The notes below the pieces were generated by a model that saw only the letters and a list, made by a program, of their open reading frames with translations, did no database searches and was not told the DNA's origin. Position numbers and translations under genes: made by a program. A stretch of 64,000 nucleotides of DNA, from positions 1-64,000 of the forward strand of contig JANPCU010000361.1 of NCBI GenBank assembly GCA_031431195.1, given 5' to 3'. Position 1 is the first letter of the stretch, and each line of letters opens with the position of its first letter. The stretch is from TH-plancto1 sp031431195 (GTDB lineage: Bacteria; Planctomycetota; Planctomycetia; Planctomycetales; Planctomycetaceae). This document shows, in pieces, positions 24,269 to 33,432 of this stretch.

Positions 24269-26419
24269 TCAAACTCCCACGGTTTCCTGAGTCGCAGTCT
24301 GACACTCCACTTGGCCCGCAAACACGACTTCCGTGTCGCGGGTCATCTCGGCCTGACTCAGGACGGCCAGATGAGGGGTGGTGTATTGAGTGAGTTGTTT
24401 CACGAGCGTCCGCAGCTCTGCCCGGCAGACGATGACACCCGGCAGGCCGCGATCTCGCAGCTGACTGACCGCCATCTCGATGGCGTCGGTGGCCACTTGT
24501 CGCTGGCGGGCAGGCCACGCACCGAGCGGGTCAGCAGGTGAGAGACGCCGTAGCGAGGCGAGTTCGTCTTCCAGCTCTCGGGAGAGAGTCAGGGCGACAA
24601 GTCGGCGGTCGCTCGTGCGGAACTGTTGGCAGATCGTGCGGGCGAGTGAACGCCGCACTTTCTCGACGAGGTCGCCCAGATCGCGGGCCGATTCAGCGTG
24701 GTCGCCCAGCGCCTCAATGATCGTTTCGAGGTCGCGGATCGGCACCTGCTCCCGCAGCAGCAGAGTGAGCACGCGGTGCATCTTGGCCACTGGAACCAGC
24801 GGCAAGACTTCGGCCACCAGTTGCGGAGCCCGCTGTTGCAGGTTCTCGACCAGTGCATGGACCTGCTGCCGAGTGAGCAGTTCTTCTGAGTGCCGATGAA
24901 CGACAGCTGCGAGGTGATTGGCGATGGCCTGCTGCGGTTCGATGACTTGGAAGCCAAGCGACTTCGCCCGGTCAACTTCTTCTCCGGTCACCCACCAAGC
25001 CAGCCGATTGCTCAGCGGCTCATGAGTCGGCTCTCCATCGAGACTGCCAATCGAGTCAATGGTCTCGACCGCCAGGACCGCATCGGGATCGACGACGCCG
25101 CGAGCGACACACGCCTCTCGCAAACGAATCTGGTATTGGAACGGTTCGAGATGCAGGTTGTCCTGAATCCGAACCTTCGGCAGGATGAACCCGAGTTGCT
25201 CCGCGATCCGCATCCGCAGCTGGGTGACTCGGACCAGTAGATCGCCGCCGACTTCGGAGTCAGCCAGACGAACCAGTCCGACGCCGAGGTCGAGTTGGAG
25301 TGGCTCGACATGGAGTTGGGCTTTGGGGTCACTCGCTGTGATCGCGGCAGCGTGAGCGGGAGAGGTGGAGACTTGGACAGCGGTGTGCGGTTGCAGGCGA
25401 GCCATCGTCGTGGAGTGGTGAACGGTCCGAGCCGCCACGGGAGTCTCATCAATCAGCCAGCCGAGGCAGGCACAGCCGATGGCAAACGTCATCATGGGCA
25501 GTAGTGGCAGCCCCGTGAACGCCAGGATCGACAAGGCGACGGCGGTGATGTACAGCACTCGCGAGTGCTGGAAGATTTGCGTGACTGTCTCTTGAGGGAG
25601 GTCGCTGTCGACTGAGGTCCGCGTCACGATCAGCCCGGCAGCCAAGGCGATCAAGAACGCGGGGAGCTGAGCGACCAGACCATCGCCGATGGTCAGCGTG
25701 GTGAAGACGGTGAACGCCTCGGAGACCGACATGCCATGCTCGAACACGCCGAGCAGTAGTCCGACGCCGATATTGATGGCGGTGATCAGGAGACCCGCAA
25801 CGGCATCGCCGCGGACGAACTTACTCGCTCCGTCCATGGCTCCGTAGAAGTCCGCTTGACGCACAAGAGTTTGGCGGCGGTGGATGGCTTCATCGCGGGA
25901 GATCAGACCCGCAGCGAGGTCGGAGTCGATGGCGGCCTGGCGACCGGGCATGCCGTCGAGGGCGAACCGGGCACCCACTTCGCTGATGCGAGTGGCTCCC
26001 GAAGTAATCACCAGGAATTGAATCGCTACCAGAATCACGAAGATCGTAATCCCGACAGCGGGCGATCCGCCCGCGACGAACTGACCGAAGGCGTGGATGA
26101 CGTCTCCGGCGGCGTGGCTCCCTTGGGTGGCTCCCTGTGTCAGAATCAACCGAGTGGAAGCGACGTTCAGCACCAGTCGGATGAGGGCTGTCCCCAGCAG
26201 AATCGAAGGAAAGGTACTGAACTGCAGCGGGTTGCGAATCTGAATCGCGGTCAGCAGCACGATCAAGGAGACCGTGAGATTCGCCGCCAGCAAAACGTCC
26301 ATCACCATCGCTGGCAGCGGAGCGATCAGAACGAGAATCGCCCCCACGATCAGCACTGGCATGGCCAGACTGAAGCGGTTTGAGACCACATCGCGGATGA
26401 CGTGCGGCTGCGACGACAT
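24269..26419 (-). CDS. flhA: Flagellar biosynthesis protein FlhA (type III export gate)
   Basis: The 716-residue protein has the typical FlhA layout: an N-terminal multi-TM half (VLIVGAILVLIAPLPAMVMD; SLIVLLTAIQIRNPLQFSTF; PSILLGTALIRLVLNVASTR) with the FHIPEP-family cytoplasmic loop GDAVAGLLITAINIGVGLLL, and a C-terminal cytoplasmic export-gate domain (PKVRIQDNLHLEPFQYQIRL; LLLREQVPIRDLETIIEALG). It forms the nonameric ring of the flagellar type III secretion export gate. Length is normal. flhB and fliPQR are not in the window. Confidence 0.96.
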   Translation of the reverse strand: MSSQPHVIRDVVSNRFSLAMPVLIVGAILVLIAPLPAMVMDVLLAANLTVSLIVLLTAIQIRNPLQFSTFPSILLGTALIRLVLNVASTRLILTQGATQGSHAAGDVIHAFGQFVAGGSPAVGITIFVILVAIQFLVITSGATRISEVGARFALDGMPGRQAAIDSDLAAGLISRDEAIHRRQTLVRQADFYGAMDGASKFVRGDAVAGLLITAINIGVGLLLGVFEHGMSVSEAFTVFTTLTIGDGLVAQLPAFLIALAAGLIVTRTSVDSDLPQETVTQIFQHSRVLYITAVALSILAFTGLPLLPMMTFAIGCACLGWLIDETPVAARTVHHSTTMARLQPHTAVQVSTSPAHAAAITASDPKAQLHVEPLQLDLGVGLVRLADSEVGGDLLVRVTQLRMRIAEQLGFILPKVRIQDNLHLEPFQYQIRLREACVARGVVDPDAVLAVETIDSIGSLDGEPTHEPLSNRLAWWVTGEEVDRAKSLGFQVIEPQQAIANHLAAVVHRHSEELLTRQQVHALVENLQQRAPQLVAEVLPLVPVAKMHRVLTLLLREQVPIRDLETIIEALGDHAESARDLGDLVEKVRRSLARTICQQFRTSDRRLVALTLSRELEDELASLRRLSPADPLGAWPARQRQVATDAIEMAVSQLRDRGLPGVIVCRAELRTLVKQLTQYTTPHLAVLSQAEMTRDTEVVFAGQVECQTATQETVGV

Positions 26420-27049
26420 GCGGGGGTTCCGGGGGAGTGAGGGGACAGTGGGGCACCGATCAAACCGGTCCGCACATGGCGGGTCGGTCGTTCCGGGAGG
26501 CGGTTGATACCGGAACCCTTTCGAAGCTGTCCAGCGAGGCTCCCGAGAACCGCTTGAACTGGGCCACTGAGTGGTCAGTTCTGCCGATAGAGGGCAGCGA
26601 GCGGGGTGGCGTCAGCCCCCCGAGGTGAGTCCGGCGTGGGACGGGCACATTTGCCCGTCCGTCAATAACGCGATGGATCAGATGGCGAACATTGTCTGAC
26701 CTTGCCTGCAATGCGATTATTGAAGGTCGATGGTCGGTGGGATTCGGGTCAATGGGCAAGTCCGACAGTGCGGTAGCGAGCGGCGGATGTCAGTCCACCG
26801 GGCTGTGTGACGTTGTCCGACACTGCAGCGCCGATGTCGGTGAATCGCGTCACCCGGGCACGGGGGACTGACGTCCACCCCCTCGCTGGGGTTTGGTGGG
26901 CGAAGTCTTCACTCGCAGGAAGACCGGCAGATTCTGCGGACTCGCTGAAACTCCGCCCGCTGTGGTAGGGTACACCGCATGATGGCCGGGCGTTCACCGC
27001 CGAGTCGTCGTCGCGGAGCTTCCTCCCTCACCGCCGAAAGTTGTTGGAC
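26420..27049. other. Long intergenic region upstream of flhA and the 576-aa gene
   Basis: These 630 bp lie between two divergent genes and have no credible coding frame. Contents seen: GAGCGGGGTGGCGTCAGCCC at 26599 (part of a 24-bp repeat, 26597-26620, whose identical copy is inside the carbamoyltransferase gene at 40516-40539); and a stem-loop GGACGGGCA-catt-TGCCCGTCC at 26639-26660 without a T-tract. Promoters for both genes should lie here but are not recognisable. Confidence 0.55.
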
Positions 27050-28780
27050 ATGACACAATCCCGTCGTTTCTCCTGGCTGCTCGTGGCCTGCCTCGCGTGG
27101 GCGACTCTCAGTGGTCCGTCACAGGTTTTCGCCCAGGCGGATGCCCCGGGGACTCCCGCTCCCAGTACCGGCATGCCAGTTCCCGAGGGGCCGCAACTCC
27201 CGATTCTGGTCGTCAATATCGCCAGCATCGACCGGGTGCTGACCGATGTCGACTACATGTTCAAAACCGCTGAGCGGCCCGAGATGATGAATCTGGTCAC
27301 AGGGTTCATGGCCAATACGGTGGGCGACCTGAAGGGGATGAACCGTCAGAAGCCGTTCGGCGTGATGGTGTTCCTAGCTCCCGGATTGCCACCGATTCCG
27401 ACACCGGTGGTCTATGTCCCTGTGGATGGGATTGAAGAGTTGATGAAGATCGTCGAGGCGGGGCCGGTGAAGCCTCGCAAGGTCGACGGCAAGGAGGGGC
27501 ACTACGAACTCAATGGCGGCGGCAGGCGGGGGCAGAAGTTCTACTGCGTGGTGAAAAAAGGGTATGCCTACCTGACCAACGATTCCAACAAGCACATGCT
27601 CGAAGCGGAGCTGCCCGAGCCAGCGGCCATTGCCGAGCCGATGGCCGCCCGGCACGACCTCGGTGTTTCGGTCTTGATCAAGAACGTCCCGATCACGATC
27701 CGCACCGTCCTCTTGACCTTCCTGCGGCAGAGTACCGAGTCCCAGTTACAACAACGCGACAACGAGCCCGAAGCGGCCTACAAGATGCGTCGAGCCAGCG
27801 GCCTGAGTACGGTGGAGTTCATCGAGCAAGTGATGACCCAATGCGAGCAGTTCCAGTTCGGAATCGACGCTTCCCAGGAACGAAAGAACGTCGAGATCGA
27901 TCTGCTGATGGATGCCACGCCCGATAGCGAACTGGCCAAGCACACCAAGAACCTGGCAGGTCGCAAGTCGTACTTCGCCCCGCTGTTCAACGACGGGCAG
28001 CCGCTGACCGTCTCGGCCAGTTGGAAGATGGACAAGCGCGAGCAGAAAGCCGCAGTGGCGATGGTCGAAGCGATGAAGATCGGCCTCGCCAAGGAACTCC
28101 CCGAAGGGACTGCTCCCGGCGTTGATCCGCTCTTTGACTCACTCAAAGCCACTGCCGAGCAAGGCGACATGGACTTCTGCGTCCAGTTCCAACCCACCGC
28201 CACCAAGGAGTTCGTCTTCCTCGGCGGACTGCGCCTCGTTGGCGGCGAATCGTTCGGCAAGGGACTCTCTCAACTCCTGACAGCTGTGCAGGGACGCGAG
28301 GAACTCGACAAGGTCGAGCTCAATGTCGACAGCCATGAGGGGATCGTGTTCCACCGGCTGGCTGCCAAGAACGTACCCCAGCGCGAGCAGCGGGCGTATG
28401 GCGGCTCGCCGGGAGTCTACCTCGGCACGAGCAGCCAGACGTTGTGGTTTTCCGTCGGGACGGACAAGGCGATGCCGAGCCTGAAAACGGCCATCACCCA
28501 GATCCAGGCAGGCAATGCGACAGAGCCGGGCGGCGGCACGGCCTACCCGTTCCAGATGATCCTGCACACCGCCCCTTGGCTCAACTTGCCCGCGACCGAT
28601 GACGACGAGGTGTCGCGTCAGGAGTTCGGCAAGAAGGCATTCCAGCGTGACAGCGATGCACTCCGTATCTCCGTCCAGCCGACCGAAACCGGAACTCGAA
28701 CCCGAGCGGTACTGGACGAAGGGTTCATCAAACTCATCGGCATGCTGTTGGCCCGGCAGTACGATGAGAGTCAGTTGTAA
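27050..28780 (+). CDS. Secreted planctomycete protein of unknown function
   Basis: The protein (576 aa from ATG 27050) has a signal peptide (RRFSWLLVACLAWATLSGPS, cleavage near VFAQA). The mature part is alpha/beta without known motifs: PILVVNIASIDRVLTDVDYM, GFMANTVGDLKGMNRQKPFG, PTPVVYVPVDGIEELMKIVE and, in the C-terminal half, RVLGA-free stretches such as LSQLLTAVQGREELDKVELN. The layout resembles secreted planctomycete proteins that describe themselves only as hypothetical. A TTG codon nine bases upstream is a possible alternative start, but the ATG is preferred. Function unknown. Confidence 0.75.
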   Translation: MTQSRRFSWLLVACLAWATLSGPSQVFAQADAPGTPAPSTGMPVPEGPQLPILVVNIASIDRVLTDVDYMFKTAERPEMMNLVTGFMANTVGDLKGMNRQKPFGVMVFLAPGLPPIPTPVVYVPVDGIEELMKIVEAGPVKPRKVDGKEGHYELNGGGRRGQKFYCVVKKGYAYLTNDSNKHMLEAELPEPAAIAEPMAARHDLGVSVLIKNVPITIRTVLLTFLRQSTESQLQQRDNEPEAAYKMRRASGLSTVEFIEQVMTQCEQFQFGIDASQERKNVEIDLLMDATPDSELAKHTKNLAGRKSYFAPLFNDGQPLTVSASWKMDKREQKAAVAMVEAMKIGLAKELPEGTAPGVDPLFDSLKATAEQGDMDFCVQFQPTATKEFVFLGGLRLVGGESFGKGLSQLLTAVQGREELDKVELNVDSHEGIVFHRLAAKNVPQREQRAYGGSPGVYLGTSSQTLWFSVGTDKAMPSLKTAITQIQAGNATEPGGGTAYPFQMILHTAPWLNLPATDDDEVSRQEFGKKAFQRDSDALRISVQPTETGTRTRAVLDEGFIKLIGMLLARQYDESQL

Positions 28781-29156
28781 GCGAACGAGTGGTCGCATCG
28801 ATACAAACGTCTCGACGCCCCGAAGGGGCAGCCACATGTCAGCCTGGGGCAGAGCGCAGCGCCGCCCCAGGACAATGTGAAAAAAGATGACACCAGCCCT
28901 GAAGGGGCGAAACAAAACTCACCGTATTGTGTCGCCCTTTCAGGGCTTGAGTTTTCGATATGGCCACCAACCCAGGGCGGCGCTGCACGGCTGACGCCGT
29001 TGCGCTGTGCCCTGGGCTGACGTAGTGTTGCCCTTTCAGGGCGTTCGGAATCGAGAAAGGTCACGTCGACCCCCGCCCCGCCCATCCGTGGCTTTGCTGA
29101 TTCGGCTCGGAATCATCCACTCTGACCCGACAGGCTGGAAGCCTATCCCACGGGGT
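28781..29156. repeat. Intergenic repeat cluster
   Basis: There is no gene in 376 bp. From about 28813 to 29045 an imperfect long inverted repeat is seen: a block with GCCCCGAAGGGGCAGCC and CAGCCTGGGGCAGAGCGCAG on the left and its complement (CCCAGGGCGGCGCTGCACGG ... CTGGGCTGACG ... GCCCTTTCAGGGC) on the right. Its interior has a second palindrome, CCCTGAAGGGGCG / CGCCCTTTCAGGG. A single arm of the post-stop repeat family ends the region at 29129-29151. Confidence 0.65.
29129..29151. repeat. Post-stop repeat, single arm (copy D)
   Basis: GACAGGCTGGAAGCCTATCC plus CAC is identical to the right arm of copy B. It lies 5 bp beyond the TAG stop (29157-29159, minus strand) of the PSD1 cytochrome gene. 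The opposite arm is absent, so no hairpin forms here. Confidence 0.75.
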
Positions 29157-32100
29157 CTACTCGACAAACAAGAACTCATTACTGTTCACGATTAGCCGAC
29201 AAGCATTCGCCAGACCGTGATGCTCGGCATACGACTGCAGCTTGGTCCTCTCTTCAGCGGATGGGACGCGCTGGAGTGCCAACTGGTACAGCGACTCAAT
29301 TGGCTGAGCGGCTCGTTTCGGATCGCTCATGATCCGGCTCGCCAGATGCTCGCACTGACGAATGACGAAGGGGTTGTTCAGCATTGCTAGAGCCTGGAGC
29401 GAAGTCACCGATTCGCTACGCACCGGGGTCAGCTGATCTCCGGCGGGGCAGTCGAGGGCGTCCATGAACGGGTCGGGCAGAGTGCGGAACAGGAACCGGT
29501 AGATCGAACGCCGCGAGTTCGCCGGGTCGTCGAGGGCGAACGACTTGTAGTCGACGTTCGGGGTGACATGGATGCCGGGGGTCATCACGAACTGCTTGAC
29601 CGATGGGCCCCCCATCGTGAGGTCAAGCCGTCCGTTCAGAGCGAGCAACGAGTCGCGGATCACCTCGGCATCGAGACGATGGCGGTGGCCTCTCCACAAC
29701 AGACGATTGCTTCCATCGAGGGTCGCTGCGGACGGGCGGTGAGTGGCGGCTTGGCGGTAAGCAGCACTCGTCAGAATCAGCTTGTGCAGCTGCTTCAGTG
29801 ACCCTCCGTTGTCGCGAAAGTGAACCGCCAGCCAGTCGAGGAGTTCGGGGTGCGAAGGCAGACTCCCCATCCGCCCAAAGTCGTTTGGAGTATCGACGAG
29901 CCCCTGGCCCAAGTGGTGGTGCCAGACACGGTTGACGATTGACCGCCACGTGAGTGGGTTCTGCGGATCGGTGATCCAGCGGGCGAGGGCCGCGCGGCGG
30001 GTGGCCTCTTGCTCTGGGTGCGGCAGCTGGAATCGTGATTGGAGACCGGCCACGCATCGGAGTGTCCCGGGCAGGGCTTCGCCGATCGGCTGGGAGATCT
30101 CACCTCGCCGGAGGATCTGCACCTCGCGCGGACGACCGATGGAGACGTGTCCCGCATCGGCAGGGAAGTCACACGTCCCCGCGAAGACGCGCCGCGGAGT
30201 GGGTAGCGTGGCCAACTCGCGGGTCGTGCGTTCGCGCCAGAAGCTGAACTCCAGTTCTTCTCTCTCCAGAGGAGTCCGCTCGCTGGCGGGCTTCGACAGC
30301 GGTCCGGCCAGCGCGGTTGGCACTGGCGTCGCTCGAACGGGGGCCGGTTGCCGCGACACCGACAACCGCATTCGCCCAATCGTGTGCATCCCTCCGTGCA
30401 GCTGATCGAGAGACACTCGTACGTGAGCCCCCTGTTTTACCGTCACCGGAGTCTGGAGTTCGAACACCGCGAGGTGCGACTGCCCGACCTGCGGGTGGAT
30501 GCCCCAGGCAGTGGTCGGATCTCCGTCGATCGCGCGGGTGATGTCCCAACCGGCTTGGTCGAAGTCGGCGGTCGGGTGGCAGAGTTCAACGGGAGTGAAC
30601 GAGGTCAGCTGTCCGTCCGAGGCGAGTTCCACGCGGATCTCGCTGAGGTGCAGGTTGCCGTTGTCCTGCCGCCCCGGTCCCTGCATGGGCAGTGACTCAT
30701 CGGATAACACCTCCAGCCGCAGGGCGGTCCAATCGCCAGTGGGAAGTAAGGCCGCGACCGTGTAGACCTCTTTCTCGGGACGCTCGCCGGTGGCCAGCAG
30801 CGACTGATCGGGTTGCAGGACCAGCACCGTGCCGTGGGCAGTTGTGACCTCACTCGGGGTCAGGATCGACCAGAACTTCTCCGAGGCCCGCAGCCCCTCC
30901 TCCCATTGGGTATATGCCGCGCGGGACTCGTCGCTCCACAGCGAGACGATGACGCTCTTGTCCCGCGCGGTGATCGACTGGAGCTGCTTCTCCAGGGCGA
31001 GTCGGCGGACGAGCCTAGTCGGATCAGCGTCGAAGACCTTCTCGGCCTTTTCGGTCCCGGCGAAGACGGCTTGCAGCGAGTAATAATCGGCCTGCGAGAA
31101 CGGATCGAACTTGTGGTTGTGGCAGCGGGCACAATGGACGGTGGAACTGGTGAACGTCGACATCACTGTCGTGACGATGTCATCGCGATCCAGGTAGCGA
31201 CCGATCTGGCGGTCGAGCGTGTCTTCGCGAATGTCTCGCAGCGTACTCTCATCCCACGGCCCAGCTGCCAGAAGCCCGAGGGCGGGGGTCAACTCCGGAT
31301 GATCGGGGAAGAGGGCATCCGTGGCGACCTGCTCCTCGACGAAGCGAGCGTAGGGTTTGTCGGAGTTAAGGGACTCGATGACATAGTCGCGGTAGGGCCA
31401 GGCATTCTCGCGCGGGCGGTCCTGGTCGTTGCCGTGCGTCTCCGCGAAGTGCACCAGATCGAGCCAGTGCCGGGCCCAGCGCTCGCCGTATTGTGGCGAC
31501 TTCAGGAGCCGGTCGAGCAGATGCTCGTAGGCTTGCGGGTTGGTGTCTTCCACGAATTCTTGGACTTCAGCGGGCGTCGGCGGCAAGCCAATCAGGTCGA
31601 AGTAAACTCGGCGAATTAGTGTTCGGCGGTCAGCATCGGGAGTCGGTGTGAGTTGAGCTTCGGCGAGCCGGGCATACACGAACGCATCGATTGGGTTCAC
31701 GTTCCATGCGGGAGGAATGCCAGCAGTTACTGGGACTGCGGGAGTCACAAGCGGCCTCAGCGACCACCAGTCGGTCGGATCGGCCTCTGCAGTTGTTGTA
31801 TCCGCTGGCCAGTTCGCACCGTCATCGATCCAGCGCCGCAACTGGGCGATCTCTTCCGGCGAGAGTCGCTCTCCCTCGGGGGGCATTTCAAGTCCTTCCT
31901 CCAGACCCGCGACCATGCGGATCAGGGGACTCTCGGCGCTATGACCCGGGAGGATCGCCTTCCCAATTTCACCACCGCGCAACGCCGCGTGGCGTTGATC
32001 CAACCGAAACCCGCTCCGCTGCTTTTCGCCCCCATGACAACTGAGGCAGGACCGCTGCAAGATTGGTTGGATGTCCCGAGTGAAATCAACCTGGTCTGCA

Positions 32101-32228
32101 GCTGGCTTTGGCAAGTCCGCCGCCATCAACTGCACGGCGAAGCTAGTGATCAGCAGCCCAACGCGAGAAGCGATTCTCGCCGTTTGACGACGTGCCGATG
32201 TCGAAGAAGAGAAACATCTGGGCCACAC
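29157..32228 (-). CDS. Planctomycete cytochrome c-type protein with DUF1549 and DUF1553 (PSD1 family)
   Basis: This 1,023-residue exported protein has an N-terminal TM or signal segment (ASRVGLLITSFAVQLMAADL), a Planctomycete cytochrome c domain with haem motif CLSCH (61-65), and LEMPPEGERLSPEEIAQLRR, then DUF1549 (DRRTLIRRVYFDLIGLPPTP) with a second CxxCH-like motif CARCHNHKFDP, a carbohydrate-binding or concanavalin-like middle, and DUF1553 (ARWITDPQNPLTWRSIVNRV; RLDAEVIRDSLLALNGRLDL). These are expanded in planctomycetes and often sit beside a DUF1501 protein, which is absent here. Starts at a GTG; no better start is visible. Cytochrome maturation would need the ResB-CcsA system. Function unknown. 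Confidence 0.9.
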   Translation of the reverse strand: MWPRCFSSSTSARRQTARIASRVGLLITSFAVQLMAADLPKPAADQVDFTRDIQPILQRSCLSCHGGEKQRSGFRLDQRHAALRGGEIGKAILPGHSAESPLIRMVAGLEEGLEMPPEGERLSPEEIAQLRRWIDDGANWPADTTTAEADPTDWWSLRPLVTPAVPVTAGIPPAWNVNPIDAFVYARLAEAQLTPTPDADRRTLIRRVYFDLIGLPPTPAEVQEFVEDTNPQAYEHLLDRLLKSPQYGERWARHWLDLVHFAETHGNDQDRPRENAWPYRDYVIESLNSDKPYARFVEEQVATDALFPDHPELTPALGLLAAGPWDESTLRDIREDTLDRQIGRYLDRDDIVTTVMSTFTSSTVHCARCHNHKFDPFSQADYYSLQAVFAGTEKAEKVFDADPTRLVRRLALEKQLQSITARDKSVIVSLWSDESRAAYTQWEEGLRASEKFWSILTPSEVTTAHGTVLVLQPDQSLLATGERPEKEVYTVAALLPTGDWTALRLEVLSDESLPMQGPGRQDNGNLHLSEIRVELASDGQLTSFTPVELCHPTADFDQAGWDITRAIDGDPTTAWGIHPQVGQSHLAVFELQTPVTVKQGAHVRVSLDQLHGGMHTIGRMRLSVSRQPAPVRATPVPTALAGPLSKPASERTPLEREELEFSFWRERTTRELATLPTPRRVFAGTCDFPADAGHVSIGRPREVQILRRGEISQPIGEALPGTLRCVAGLQSRFQLPHPEQEATRRAALARWITDPQNPLTWRSIVNRVWHHHLGQGLVDTPNDFGRMGSLPSHPELLDWLAVHFRDNGGSLKQLHKLILTSAAYRQAATHRPSAATLDGSNRLLWRGHRHRLDAEVIRDSLLALNGRLDLTMGGPSVKQFVMTPGIHVTPNVDYKSFALDDPANSRRSIYRFLFRTLPDPFMDALDCPAGDQLTPVRSESVTSLQALAMLNNPFVIRQCEHLASRIMSDPKRAAQPIESLYQLALQRVPSAEERTKLQSYAEHHGLANACRLIVNSNEFLFVE

Positions 32229-32443
32229 GTTCGCGACTCACTCGAAGAGTGGGAGTGCTGAGATCAAGCCCGATTGTACATCAACGCGTATTGATCCACA
32301 CCCAGCGAGAGTTCTCGTCAAGAGCCTGTCCAGTTGGCAGTCCCAGGCAGGAACGGTGGCTGCGAATTCCAGGATTGAGGATTCGCAGCCTTGGTCAATC
32401 GAGTAGAATTCGATTTCAGGTTCACACCCTTCGGAGCAAGACA

Positions 32444-32755
32444 ATGGCCGTGACCGCCGAAATCCACGAGGCCCTCGACTTGAGCAAGTTGCACTTGCCT
32501 GCCAGTCCCCAGGTCATTCAGTTGATCGCAGAAAACGATGAAGGAACGGACGGTGAGCCAGCGCTCAGAATCACAGCTGTGATCGACGAATCGACGGATC
32601 TCGATCAGCTCAGCGGACGCGATATTGGAGAATTGAATTTCTTGATCCGGCAGAGTCTGCGACAGTATGGAATCCTCCTGTTCCCGTACATCTACATCGT
32701 CAAACCTAGCGAATTGCAAGACACATCGGTCGATGAAGAAGACGAGGGGGAGTGA
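32444..32755 (+). CDS. Unknown 103-aa protein upstream of a HEPN-like protein
   Basis: The product (103 aa from the ATG at 32444; longer upstream frame rejected because of its poor composition and because GGAG lies 9 bp upstream of this ATG) contains QVIQLIAENDEGTDGEPALR, a conserved-looking GRDIGELNFLIRQSLRQYGI, and the C-terminal YIYIVKPSEL, ending in an acidic tail. Small proteins with this layout are found next to HEPN-like proteins. The partner starts 3 bp downstream. Function unknown; an antitoxin-like role is inferred only from pairing. Confidence 0.7.
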   Translation: MAVTAEIHEALDLSKLHLPASPQVIQLIAENDEGTDGEPALRITAVIDESTDLDQLSGRDIGELNFLIRQSLRQYGILLFPYIYIVKPSELQDTSVDEEDEGE

Positions 32756-32758
32756 TCG

Positions 32759-33286
32759 TTGTACAAAGATCTTCTGAGGCAAGCTCGTTCACTGACCACG
32801 ATCGATACGAGAGGAAAGCCAAAACAGGCCAATCTCCGGCGCGCAGTGTCGGCCACTTATTACGCTGTTTTTCACTACTTCGTCGATGAGGCTTGTCGTG
32901 GAATCTTAGGAACTCAGCACGCACAGCAGGGCTTTCGCCATTCGCTGGCTCGAGCATTTGTGCATACCACAATGAGGGACGCCTGTCGCAGTTTCCAAGG
33001 TGGCACTTTGCCTGAGTCCGTGAAGAAGCCGCTGCCGAAGAGCGCAGCTGGTTTGTACGACATCAATAAACCGATTCAAAACATCGCAGCCACTTTCGTC
33101 GATCTGCAACGAAGGCGTCATCTGGCAGATTACGATCTCTCCGAACGATTCAAGCGAACCGAAGTCCTGACACTTATCGAACTGGCAGAAGCTCAGATCG
33201 AAGACTTCTCCAACCTGCTGGCCTCAGATGACCGTCAATTCTTCCTGGTTTGTCTCTTGAGCTGGAAAGAACTCGGCAACCGTTGA
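32759..33286 (+). CDS. HEPN-like protein
   Basis: The 175-residue helical protein starts at TTG 32759, supported by a strong GAGGGGGAG six bases upstream and by tight coupling to the 103-aa gene. It has RRAVSATYYAVFHYFVDEAC in an N-terminal helix, FRHSLARAFVH, and DLQRRRHLADYDLSERFKRT, patterns typical of a HEPN-type family in which a small protein precedes it. The catalytic Rx4-6H motif of HEPN RNases is not evident. Candidate two-gene module of unknown function; the target is not known. Confidence 0.65.
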   Translation: MYKDLLRQARSLTTIDTRGKPKQANLRRAVSATYYAVFHYFVDEACRGILGTQHAQQGFRHSLARAFVHTTMRDACRSFQGGTLPESVKKPLPKSAAGLYDINKPIQNIAATFVDLQRRRHLADYDLSERFKRTEVLTLIELAEAQIEDFSNLLASDDRQFFLVCLLSWKELGNR

Positions 33287-33432
33287 GTTGTTTCGTAGAG
33301 CTTTCGCCACAAGTCCCTGTGGCTCCGGCATGTCGGGCGATCTGCTGAAATCGCTATGATCCGCCAGCATCCCAATGCCGTTGGTCTGGCAGTCTGGTCT
33401 CGAACGTCGAACCAGACTCCCCGCGTTACGGC

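Noticed and set aside
23998..24321. 107-codon frame in the flhA-fliA spacer
   Set aside because: It overlaps the flhA 3' end, has no motif, and is unlike FlhF or FlhG.
32192..32443. 84-codon upstream extension of the 103-aa gene
   Set aside because: It is basic and lacks conserved character, and a GGAG ribosome-binding site is placed at the internal ATG 32444.
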